Shown here: piece after piece, positions 1-5,072 of the stretch
Numbering within the stretch: the stretch's first letter is position 1
Layout: every line of letters starts with the position of its first letter
Notes under the pieces: generated by a model
The model's database searches: none
What the model was told of the DNA's origin: nothing
The model's input: only the letters and a program-made list of their open reading frames with translations
NCBI GenBank assembly: GCA_964621755.1
Contig: CAZUPI010000059.1
Coordinates: 1 to 10,442, forward strand
Reading direction: 5' to 3'
DNA: 10,442 bases
Source: UMGS1696 sp964621755
GTDB taxonomy: Bacteria > Bacillota > Clostridia > Oscillospirales > CAG-272
Made by a program: the position numbers and the translations under genes

Positions 1-356
1 ACTACGCTGCCGTCGGGCAGGGCAATACCATCGGGATTCTCAAAGATAACGTCCCAGCCACCCTCTTTTCCGTTATCGGGAACACGACAGTTAGCAATAT
101 ACTGGAATATGCGCTGGTGAAAATAGCCTATATCATTGTTGTTGGACTTATCACGCTGGCGAAATATCTCGTTGCTGACGATTTCTTCCCAAGAAGCCTG
201 ATAAACGGTCTTATCGAAAATCAGCTTGATAGGGTCAATGATATTCTTGTTGAAGCGCTTCAAATCAAAGGATTCCAGCTTTTCACCGTACTTCTCTATG
301 GTTTTCTTGACGTGCTTTGTAAAATCTTCTTCACTGATGAAACTGAGAGTCCACAT
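1..356 (-). CDS. Eco47II-family type II restriction endonuclease, partial (C-terminus beyond window)
   Basis: This is the N-terminal 118 codons of a gene running leftward off the window, read by translating the reverse strand. The protein opens MWTLSFISEEDF and contains FDLKRFNKNIIDPIKL (residues 30-45), SWEEIVSNEIFRQRDKSNNN (55-74) and GGWDVIFENPDG (99-110). I recognise these as the Eco47II family, whose type member cuts GGNCC; this is recall, not a search. Asp102 in WDVIF is a plausible first acid of a PD-(D/E)XK site, with the E-x-K half lying outside the window. The ATG (356-354) overlaps the methyltransferase stop as TAATG. A GGAGGG ribosome site lies at 371-366, nine bases upstream, so translation is probably coupled to the methylase. 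Making the methylase first and the nuclease second is a usual way to protect the host. Confidence 0.85.
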   Translation of the reverse strand, partial: MWTLSFISEEDFTKHVKKTIEKYGEKLESFDLKRFNKNIIDPIKLIFDKTVYQASWEEIVSNEIFRQRDKSNNNDIGYFHQRIFQYIANCRVPDNGKEGGWDVIFENPDGIALPDGSV

Positions 357-1579
357 TATGATAATCCCTCCAACGCTATTTTTATCTGTTTTGCAATATC
401 ATAAGCAAGGTTTACGGGTACAGCATTGCCGACCTGCTTGTACTGTGAGCCGATACTTCCGCAGAACTGCCATTCATCGGGGAAATTCTGGCAACGGGCA
501 TTTTCACGGATAGTAAACGGACGAGGTTCAAGTGGGTGACAGCGATCTGTCTGTTTCTGGCTCGGAGAAGTCAGCACTGTGAGCGAAGGCTCATCAAGGC
601 TGAGTCTGCGGAGAATACCCGTTCTACCGCCCTCCATATACCAACAGCTTTTCATATACTCTTTTGCTATATCCTCGGGAATATCTCTCCAATATCCGCC
701 CGGAGGAACAAGCTCGAATATCTTGCGCTTGTATTCCGAATAGGGCGTACCCTCACTCTTCGGGCAATCGAGCAGCACATCACGGAGAACAGGCTTGTAT
801 TCATGCGGTGTGGGGAAAGTGAACTTGATCTGATTTGTAAGATCATTTCTGATACCGATAGTGATAAGTCGTTCACGCTTCTGAGCAACACCGTAGTCCC
901 ACGCATTCAGCACTTTCTTCTGAATTGTGTAGCCTGTGCTTTCAAAAATATCTGTTATTGTCTTGTAAGTCCTACCATGATCGTGTGTCAATAGACCTCT
1001 TACATTCTCAAAAAGAAACATCTTAGGCTGGAGCTGCTCCAAGAACTTCGCATAGTGATAGAACAGTGTTCCACGGGCATCTTCAAGACCGAGCCTTTTT
1101 CCTGCATAGGAGAAGCTTTGACAAGGTGCGCCGCCCGAAAGCAGATCAAGCTCGCCCTTTTTCAAGCCGAAGTATTCTTGCAGATCAAGGCAGGAGATAT
1201 TTGCAATATCATCGTTGATAACACGCCATTCCGGTCTGTTCCTGCGGAGCGTATCAGATGCATCCTTGTCCACCTCTACAAGTCCGAGAGTGTTGAACCC
1301 GGCTTTTTCCACACCGAGAGCAAGACCGCCTGCGCCTGCGAAAAGCTCGATGGTCGAGAATGTCCTTGCTTCTGTTTGTGTCTTAATGTCCATAATATCA
1401 CCGATATTGCAGTTCAGCACCATACATATCTTTTCAAGACTTTCAAGGGAAACCGTTTCATTCTTCCCCATACGAGCCATAACATTGAAGCTGATACCCG
1501 ATGCTTCTTTCAATTCGGTCTTATTCATTCCTTTGTCGATAAGTAATTTCCAGAGATTATTGTAGCTTACTGCCACCAT
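356..1579 (-). CDS. DNA (cytosine-5) methyltransferase with N-terminal HTH domain (type II R-M)
   Basis: This 407-residue C5-cytosine methyltransferase should protect the site cut by the adjacent Eco47II-like nuclease, probably GGNCC. The motifs run in canonical order: SAM-binding ELFAGAGGLALG (78-89), catalytic PCQ with Cys153, ENV (191-193), QKRER (233-237), a target-recognition region at about 255-350 with TVLTSP (334-339), RENARCQNFPDEW (358-370) and GNAVP (384-388). No key residue is missing. Residues 1-66 form a separate Cro/C1-type helix-turn-helix (NKTELKEASGISFNVMARMG, then ICMVLNCNIGDIMD). Similar N-terminal HTHs in M.SsoII and M.EcoRII repress their own promoter, so autoregulation is likely (inference). 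The ATG at 1579 has an AGGAAGGA ribosome site at 1594-1587. The gene looks more GC-rich than the operon on the right. Confidence 0.95.
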   Translation of the reverse strand: MVAVSYNNLWKLLIDKGMNKTELKEASGISFNVMARMGKNETVSLESLEKICMVLNCNIGDIMDIKTQTEARTFSTIELFAGAGGLALGVEKAGFNTLGLVEVDKDASDTLRRNRPEWRVINDDIANISCLDLQEYFGLKKGELDLLSGGAPCQSFSYAGKRLGLEDARGTLFYHYAKFLEQLQPKMFLFENVRGLLTHDHGRTYKTITDIFESTGYTIQKKVLNAWDYGVAQKRERLITIGIRNDLTNQIKFTFPTPHEYKPVLRDVLLDCPKSEGTPYSEYKRKIFELVPPGGYWRDIPEDIAKEYMKSCWYMEGGRTGILRRLSLDEPSLTVLTSPSQKQTDRCHPLEPRPFTIRENARCQNFPDEWQFCGSIGSQYKQVGNAVPVNLAYDIAKQIKIALEGLS

Positions 1580-1593
1580 GATTCATTCCTTCC

Positions 1594-1609
1594 TGTATCC
1601 TGTGATACA
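1594..1609. promoter_or_regulatory. Perfect 6-4-6 palindrome, candidate operator for the methylase HTH
   Basis: TGTATC-CTGT-GATACA is a perfect inverted repeat. It lies in the methyltransferase leader, between the -10 box and the ribosome site, and its last base touches the AGGAAGGA. The half-site TGTATC occurs again at 1655-1660, directly upstream of the -35 box, though without its mirror half. Its placement suits an operator bound by the methyltransferase's own HTH domain. In RNA it could also fold into a small hairpin beside the ribosome site. Confidence 0.5.
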
Positions 1610-1625
1610 ATAATGGGTTATAAAA

Positions 1626-1654
1626 ATTATAGCACAATCCGTCGAAAAAGTCAA
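1626..1654 (-). promoter_or_regulatory. Sigma-A promoter of the methyltransferase/endonuclease operon
   Basis: On the minus strand, TTGACT (1654-1649) and TATAAT (1631-1626) are separated by exactly 17 bases. A TG one base before the -10 gives an extended -10, TGCTATAAT. The promoter sits 47 bases upstream of the methyltransferase start, leaving a leader of about 40 bases that contains the palindrome at 1594-1609. Confidence 0.85.
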
Positions 1655-1700
1655 TGTATCTCACGAAAGTGTTAGATAATCTTTTGCACTACGTGCTATT

Positions 1701-1735
1701 AAAATAAAAACGCCGTCCTGAATAGGAATGGCGTT
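1701..1735 (-). terminator. Rho-independent terminator (minus strand)
   Basis: The stem pairs AACGCC (1709-1714) with GGCGTT (1730-1735) and TCCT (1716-1719) with AGGA (1724-1727), with a small internal imperfection. On the minus strand the hairpin is followed by TTTTTATTTT (1710-1701), so it would stop leftward transcription. No minus-strand gene ends here. It may insulate the methylase promoter from read-through, or be left from a lost gene. Confidence 0.6.
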
Positions 1736-1801
1736 CATAAGCAATGTTGATATTAGGCTGTTTCGGACTTTTATCCATTTAGGAAAGCTACTACGGCAAC
1801 C

Positions 1802-1863
1802 CCGCATTACAAATTTTGAAAATTGAATGCGGAGATGCACAGCTTGTCAGAGGGCTTCTGCCC
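1802..1863 (+). other. Possible oriT remnant upstream of mobC
   Basis: Two inverted repeats sit just before the mobC-like pseudogene. CCGCATT (1802-1808) and AATGCGG (1826-1832) flank AATTTT/AAAATT, making a nearly perfect interrupted palindrome. A second, GGGC-TTCT-GCCC, lies at 1852-1863. Inverted repeats of this kind immediately upstream of a mobilization accessory gene are typical of oriT regions. I cannot identify a nick site. From 1580 to 1905 I see only the methylase promoter and palindrome, the terminator and these repeats. Confidence 0.35.
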
Positions 1864-1905
1864 CTAAGACCCCGAATCGAAAAACAAAGAAGGAGAACAG
1901 AAAAA

Positions 1906-2250
1906 ATGAAAGATGAAAACAAGCGTACATTGTACCTGAAGTCAGGGTAAGCCCCGAAGAAATGGATGCTATCAAGCGGAAGTTTCATAACAGTGGTATG
2001 CAATCACTCAGCTGATTTGTCCGTGCGATGATCTTCGATGGTAATATCGTTCAGGTAAGCGAAAACGAACTTCACGAGATTTATAAACTCGCCGGAAACA
2101 TTGCCAATAATATCAACCATATTTCTGTCCGTGTTAACAGCACACACAATATCTACGAAAAAAGATATTGAGGAAATCAAGGACGGTGTAGATAAGCTAT
2201 GGAGACCGCTTAACTTTCTTGTTTCACGAATCATGATATTAAAACATTGA
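1906..2250 (+). pseudogene. mobC: MobC-like plasmid mobilization relaxosome protein, decayed
   Basis: A good AAGGAG ribosome site (about 1890-1895) precedes ATG 1906. Read with corrections, the product is about 114 residues beginning MKDENKRTLYLK. It continues RVSPEEMDAIKRKFHNSGMQ, RAMIFDGNIVQVSENELHEI and YKLAGNIANNINHISVRVNS, ending VSRIMILKH before TGA 2250. This resembles the ribbon-helix-helix MobC proteins that assist a relaxase at oriT in clostridial mobilizable elements. Three lesions are visible: a base missing after CTGAAG near 1943, giving TAA at once; an in-frame TGA where the family expects Glu, near 2013 (CTCAGCTGATTT); and one extra A in the six-A run at 2158-2163. The net length still fits 115 codons. 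No relaxase follows, so the gene cannot act here. Three independent lesions make sequencing error alone unlikely. Confidence 0.75.
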
Positions 2251-2377
2251 GTATAACAAAAAGTGCTGTCAGGAGATTTCCTAACATCACTAATATCTAA
2301 TATGTGCGCCTTGTACTGGATTATCTTTTGAAATTGCTGCGCACTGCACAAGAATTATTACAATCTCTCCATAGAAC

Positions 2378-2406
2378 TGGACTCTGAAATCTGAATAGGC
2401 TATAAT
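2378..2406 (+). promoter_or_regulatory. Sigma-A promoter of the small hypothetical gene
   Basis: TGGACT (2378-2383) and TATAAT (2401-2406) are 17 bases apart. The -35 matches TTGACA at four of six positions. The -10 lies inside the 13-base palindrome GCTATAATATAGC (2399-2411). The gene starts 30 bases downstream. The stretch 2251-2377 between the mobC remnant and this promoter shows nothing I can name. Confidence 0.6.
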
Positions 2407-2435
2407 ATAGCTACAATAATTCTTGGAGGTGCGAT

Positions 2436-2642
2436 ATGTTAAAATATCCAGAATTGGCAATGCCGAGATCACGTAGGGTTACGACCGTATATAACGGCAA
2501 ACGTGAGGTATGGACGGACTACGAAGAAGCAAAGGCATATCTCCTTGAAATGATGATGTCCGCCGAGGGCGAGGAGCGTGACCGAGCAGAATGCGTTTAC
2601 ATTCAACTTATACATGGGCTTGATGAATGTTCGGACGATTAA
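2436..2642 (+). CDS. Small conserved-looking hypothetical protein (68 aa)
   Basis: The product is a soluble 68-residue protein with a basic N-terminus (PRSRRVTTVYNGKREVWTDY) and an acidic, helical C-terminal half (EEAKAYLLEMMMSAEGEERD, ending LDECSDD). It has no signal peptide or membrane segment. The chosen ATG has an excellent TTGGAGGTGCGAT ribosome site. An internal ATG at 2460 would give the shorter MPRSRR... form but has only a weak site. The gene has its own promoter and is followed after 11 bases by a strong terminator, so it is a complete single-gene transcription unit. It looks familiar as a small protein of clostridial mobile-element regions, but I know no function. It could be a DNA-binding accessory or a regulator of the old element (speculative). 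Confidence 0.75.
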   Translation: MLKYPELAMPRSRRVTTVYNGKREVWTDYEEAKAYLLEMMMSAEGEERDRAECVYIQLIHGLDECSDD

Positions 2643-2653
2643 TAATTGGCAGA

Positions 2654-2681
2654 AAGGCTTTGCAGAAATGCAGAGCCTTTT
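2654..2681 (+). terminator. Rho-independent terminator after the small hypothetical gene
   Basis: AAGGCT-T-TGCA (2654-2664), loop GAAA, then TGCA-G-AGCCTT (2669-2679) form an eleven-pair stem with one T-G wobble. The stem is closed by a GNRA-type tetraloop and ends in a short T run (2678-2681). It closes the unit at 2436-2642 and separates it from the RES gene promoter. Confidence 0.85.
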
Positions 2682-2707
2682 GCTATATCAAATTGCTAAT
2701 ACACTCA

Positions 2708-2737
2708 TTGACAATATTATCTATATTATGCTATAAT
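2708..2737 (+). promoter_or_regulatory. Consensus sigma-A promoter of the RES-domain gene
   Basis: A perfect TTGACA (2708-2713) and a perfect TATAAT (2732-2737) are separated by 18 bases, with an extended TG before the -10. It predicts a leader of about 85 bases and shows that translation cannot begin at the upstream in-frame ATG at 2627, which lies before the promoter. Confidence 0.85.
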
Positions 2738-2830
2738 CATTTTGGAAGCTCAGTAAAGGATTCTAAACTGATAAAACCTGCTAAGGCTGGTGGTATTAAG
2801 ATTATATGTTCAGTTGAGAGGAGCATAGAT

Positions 2831-3949
2831 ATGGGATTGAGTTGGCTTAATAATGGATTTATTTGTAAAGAGTTGTATGCTCCATATATCATTGACAACG
2901 ATGTTGAATATTATGATTCTTTACAGAGTAAATTCAATATGGTGTTAAAACAAGCAAGGAATGCAGGAGCTGATGCGGAAAGTATTAAAATAATAGAAGA
3001 TTATAAGTATAAAATCCTTGAAGCAATGAAGGCATATTATTGTGCCGACCTATCTGAAAGTAGCTCTATTGTAAGAAACCTGATTCGAGATATTGGTGAT
3101 GATACATTTGCTGTTAATTGTTTATCAGCAAGCGATGCATTTCTTGGGTGTAAAGATGAAGAGTTACAGTTCTTTAGATGCAGAACGGGAAATCCCTCAA
3201 AATCATTTACTGCCAAAGAAATGCTTCATCTTCCCAAGAAAATGAGAGCAAAGTCAGGAAATTATAGATTTAGTATTCCAGGAAATCCAAGTTTATATTT
3301 AGCAAATTCTTCGTATGGCTGCTGGATTGAAACAGGTTTTCCATCTGCAACTGATTTCAACGTTTCTCCTGTTCTTCTTGACGGCACACAAAAAATATTT
3401 AATTTAGCTGTTTCAATAAGAGATTTTCACGCATTACATGGTTTTGAAGCTAATAGGGTTCACTGTTGGCTAAAATTGTATATGCTTTCTATTGCTACAT
3501 CATTTAGAATAAAAGAGGAAGGAAGAACTTTTAAATCGGAATATGTGATTTCTCAAGCAATAATGATGGCTTGTAAGAAACTTGGATACGATGGTGTAGC
3601 GTATTACTCCAAGAGAGTATCAGACGAGATTTTCTCATTGTGCGCTATTAATCTTGCATTGTTTGTGAATTATGATGATGAGTATTCTGAAGTTGTAAAG
3701 CATATGAAGATGGACGATTCCTTCAATTATTCTTTATATAATCAACTAATGCCTTCGCTAAAATATAAAGAATATGATTTACGCTCTGTACGAACAGGAG
3801 CAATTACCAACATTGGAAGTTACGATAGACAGTATCCATATAGAGAAACAGAATTCTTTGCCTTTGATATGTTCCTTTTTACAACATGGAGAGATAAACC
3901 TAACAATAAAGGGAAGGATCACATTCCATGGGGCGTTAATACAAAATGA
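2831..3949 (+). CDS. RES-domain protein (predicted NAD-degrading enzyme)
   Basis: This is a 372-residue soluble protein. Residues 115-262 look like a RES domain: FRCRTG (115-120) with Arg116/Arg118, GNYRFSIPGNPSLYLANSSY (143-162) with Arg146, CWIE with Glu167, and YDGVAYYS with Ser260. These would supply the Arg-Glu-Ser triad that names the family. RES toxins of Xre-RES modules degrade cellular NAD+. The usual RES toxin is about 150-230 residues, so this one carries a roughly 110-residue helical N-terminal extension and a roughly 110-residue C-terminal extension. The start at 2831 follows a GAGAGGAG ribosome site. The gene has its own promoter and terminator. No Xre antitoxin lies directly upstream in the same orientation; the nearest Xre protein is convergent. 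A role as an NAD-depleting defence effector is inferred. The family call is by eye. Confidence 0.7.
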   Translation: MGLSWLNNGFICKELYAPYIIDNDVEYYDSLQSKFNMVLKQARNAGADAESIKIIEDYKYKILEAMKAYYCADLSESSSIVRNLIRDIGDDTFAVNCLSASDAFLGCKDEELQFFRCRTGNPSKSFTAKEMLHLPKKMRAKSGNYRFSIPGNPSLYLANSSYGCWIETGFPSATDFNVSPVLLDGTQKIFNLAVSIRDFHALHGFEANRVHCWLKLYMLSIATSFRIKEEGRTFKSEYVISQAIMMACKKLGYDGVAYYSKRVSDEIFSLCAINLALFVNYDDEYSEVVKHMKMDDSFNYSLYNQLMPSLKYKEYDLRSVRTGAITNIGSYDRQYPYRETEFFAFDMFLFTTWRDKPNNKGKDHIPWGVNTK

Positions 3950-3960
3950 TACATAAGTAC

Positions 3961-3996
3961 ACAAGGTTCTCAGAGTGGTTCTGAGAGCCTTGTTTT
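3961..3996 (+). terminator. Strong Rho-independent terminator after the RES gene
   Basis: ACAAGG-T-TCTCAGA (3961-3974), loop GTGGT, then TCTGAGA-G-CCTTGT (3980-3993) form a fourteen-pair stem with one T-G wobble, followed by TTTTAT. It begins 11 bases after the RES stop. It also lies downstream of the convergent Xre gene, but on that strand no T run follows, so it mainly serves the plus strand. Confidence 0.9.
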
Positions 3997-4003
3997 ATAT
4001 CTA

Positions 4004-4315
4004 TTATTTTTTCAAAAGCCTATTGATATGATTGAGTATCATCAACTGATCTCCATCATCAAGCTGCTTCATACCTTCAATGGCTTTCCGTATCAGTTCA
4101 GGATTAGATACGCTGTCATCGAAGAACTCCGCAGGCGTGATACCGAAATAGTCGCATATCGCAAATAACTCTGATAACGGTGGCAATGACTTGCCAGATG
4201 AAATATTGTAGATATATCCACGGCTATGACCAAGATCATAGCTCATTTGGTACTCCGATACTCCTTTTTGAAGCCGGAGCTGAGTAATCCTGTTCCTTAC
4301 AAAATCGTCTGTCAT
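4004..4315 (-). CDS. Xre-family (Cro/C1-type HTH) transcriptional regulator
   Basis: This 103-residue DNA-binding protein has a helix-turn-helix at about residues 6-64: NRITQLRLQKGVSEYQMSYD, then GHSRGYIYNISSGKSLPPLS and LFAICDYFGITPAEFF, the typical ending of a lambda-repressor-like domain. The last 35 residues (PELIRKAIEGMKQLDDGDQL...) form a helix likely used for dimerization. It lacks the C-terminal ParS/MbcA-type domain of the antitoxins that pair with RES toxins. The ATG at 4315 has an AAGAGGTGA ribosome site. It is convergent with the RES gene and divergent from the SLOG gene and effector operon. A palindrome across its own promoter suggests autorepression, and it could also control the divergent promoter (inference). 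Confidence 0.9.
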   Translation of the reverse strand: MTDDFVRNRITQLRLQKGVSEYQMSYDLGHSRGYIYNISSGKSLPPLSELFAICDYFGITPAEFFDDSVSNPELIRKAIEGMKQLDDGDQLMILNHINRLLKK

Positions 4316-4338
4316 AGCTAATCACCTCTTACTACTAT

Positions 4339-4368
4339 AATATAGCAAAAGAAATCTGCTATACTCAA
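4339..4368 (-). promoter_or_regulatory. Promoter of the Xre regulator with embedded palindrome
   Basis: On the minus strand, TTGAGT (4368-4363) and TATATT (4344-4339) are 18 bases apart. A perfect inverted repeat, TATAGCA (4341-4347) and TGCTATA (4357-4363), separated by nine bases, spans the spacer and clips both boxes. A dimeric repressor bound there would block RNA polymerase. The -10 assignment is ambiguous because neighbouring TATTAT or TATAGT could also serve. Confidence 0.5.
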
Positions 4369-4388
4369 AGGAAATATGTTGTTTCCTC

Positions 4389-4417
4389 TTGAACAATCTT
4401 CTGAAATATGTTATAAT
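4389..4417 (+). promoter_or_regulatory. Sigma-A promoter of the SLOG gene
   Basis: TTGAAC (4389-4394) and TATAAT (4412-4417) are 17 bases apart, with an extended TG at -15/-14. The box starts 21 bases beyond the -35 of the divergent Xre promoter, so one bound regulator could influence both. The leader runs about 65 bases to the ATG at 4489. Confidence 0.8.
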
Positions 4418-4488
4418 CGAAATATATTAGATTTTTCTTGTGCAATTGTCGTCATAAAGACGAGTAACAACATTTTTAGGTGTCAGCT

Positions 4489-4955
4489 ATGGATATATAC
4501 ACAGTAAGTTTCTTTGGGCATCGTGAAATAGAAAGAGCATCGGAAATAGAGAGTAAGCTCGACAAGCTCCTGTATGATCTTATCACACAGAAACAGTATG
4601 TAGAGTTTCTGATAGGTCGGGACGGAGAATTTGACCTATTGGCAGCATCGGCTATTAGACGAGCAGTTAGTAGCTATAGCTATGGGAACACATCGCTTAT
4701 TCTTGTTCTGCCTTATATGAAAGCAGAGTATCGTGACAATGAGCAAAGCTATCTAAGCTATTATGACGAAGTAGAAATATGCTCAAACTCATCTGATGTT
4801 CATTATAAGTCTGCGATACAAGTGCGTAACAGGTGCATGGTTACCGATCGGACATGGTAGTGTGCTGTATTCAGCATAATAGTGGAGGAGCGTATAAAAC
4901 TTTTCAGTACGCTTTGAATCAGGAGTGCAATGTGAGGAATCTTGCAATTGAATAG
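4489..4955 (+). pseudogene. SLOG-family (DUF1273-like) protein, single-base frameshift
   Basis: SLOG proteins have a Rossmann-like fold thought to bind nucleotide-derived ligands, and many are sensors in anti-phage systems. Visible conserved stretches are FFGHRE (8-13), VEFLIGRDGEFD (38-49), LILVLPY (70-76), YYDEVEIC (91-98) and HYKSAIQVRNR (105-115). The initial frame stops at 4860 after MVTDRTW. One inserted base between about 4842 and 4843 restores the family ending in the next frame: DRSDMVVCCIQHNSGGAYKT, then FQYALNQECNVRNLAIE and TAG 4955, about 155 residues in all. The clean downstream frame points to a recent single deletion or a sequencing error. I chose ATG 4489, six bases after AGGTG, over the in-frame GTG at 4480. 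No terminator separates it from the operon that follows, so co-transcription is possible. Confidence 0.75.
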
Positions 4956-5001
4956 TGAATTGCTGAATTATCGTTCCTGTCGAATAACAGTGATTTTAGA
5001 C

Positions 5002-5030
5002 TTGATTTTTGGGTGATTCTGTTATATAAT
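5002..5030 (+). promoter_or_regulatory. Sigma-A promoter of the nuclease/HerA/GHKL/radical SAM operon
   Basis: TTGATT (5002-5007) and TATAAT (5025-5030) are 17 bases apart, about 43 bases before the first gene. No terminator or further promoter is evident to 10442, so this is the likely main promoter for the four downstream genes, perhaps with read-through from the SLOG promoter. Confidence 0.75.
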
Positions 5031-5072
5031 AAAATAGATAATATATCCTCGCCGATAGGTAGGTGAATGATA

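Noticed and set aside
117..1565. Plus-strand open frames across the R-M genes
   Set aside because: They have no ribosome sites and no recognisable domains, and lie opposite two clearly recognisable minus-strand genes.
1791..2472. Minus-strand open frames opposite the mobC remnant
   Set aside because: The plus strand carries the coherent, if broken, MobC reading. The minus frames have no family features or ribosome sites.
2627..2830. Upstream extension of the RES protein from ATG 2627
   Set aside because: This start overlaps the small gene, lies before a terminator and a consensus promoter, and lacks a good ribosome site. ATG 2831 has GAGAGGAG and fits the promoter.
2831..4315. RES gene plus Xre gene as a classical Xre-RES toxin-antitoxin pair
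   Set aside because: The genes are convergent and separated by a strong terminator. The Xre protein lacks the C-terminal antitoxin domain, and the RES protein is much longer than typical toxins.
1626..4417. Recurrent GCTATAAT words at several sites as a repeated operator
   Set aside because: Each coincides with a -10 box, so the similarity is explained by the extended -10 promoter consensus. Only the palindromes at 1594 and 4341 go beyond it.
4445..4480. Small hairpin CGTC-ATAAA-GACG in the SLOG leader as a riboswitch
   Set aside because: Only four to five pairs are seen, with no conserved core, so this is too little to call a regulatory RNA.
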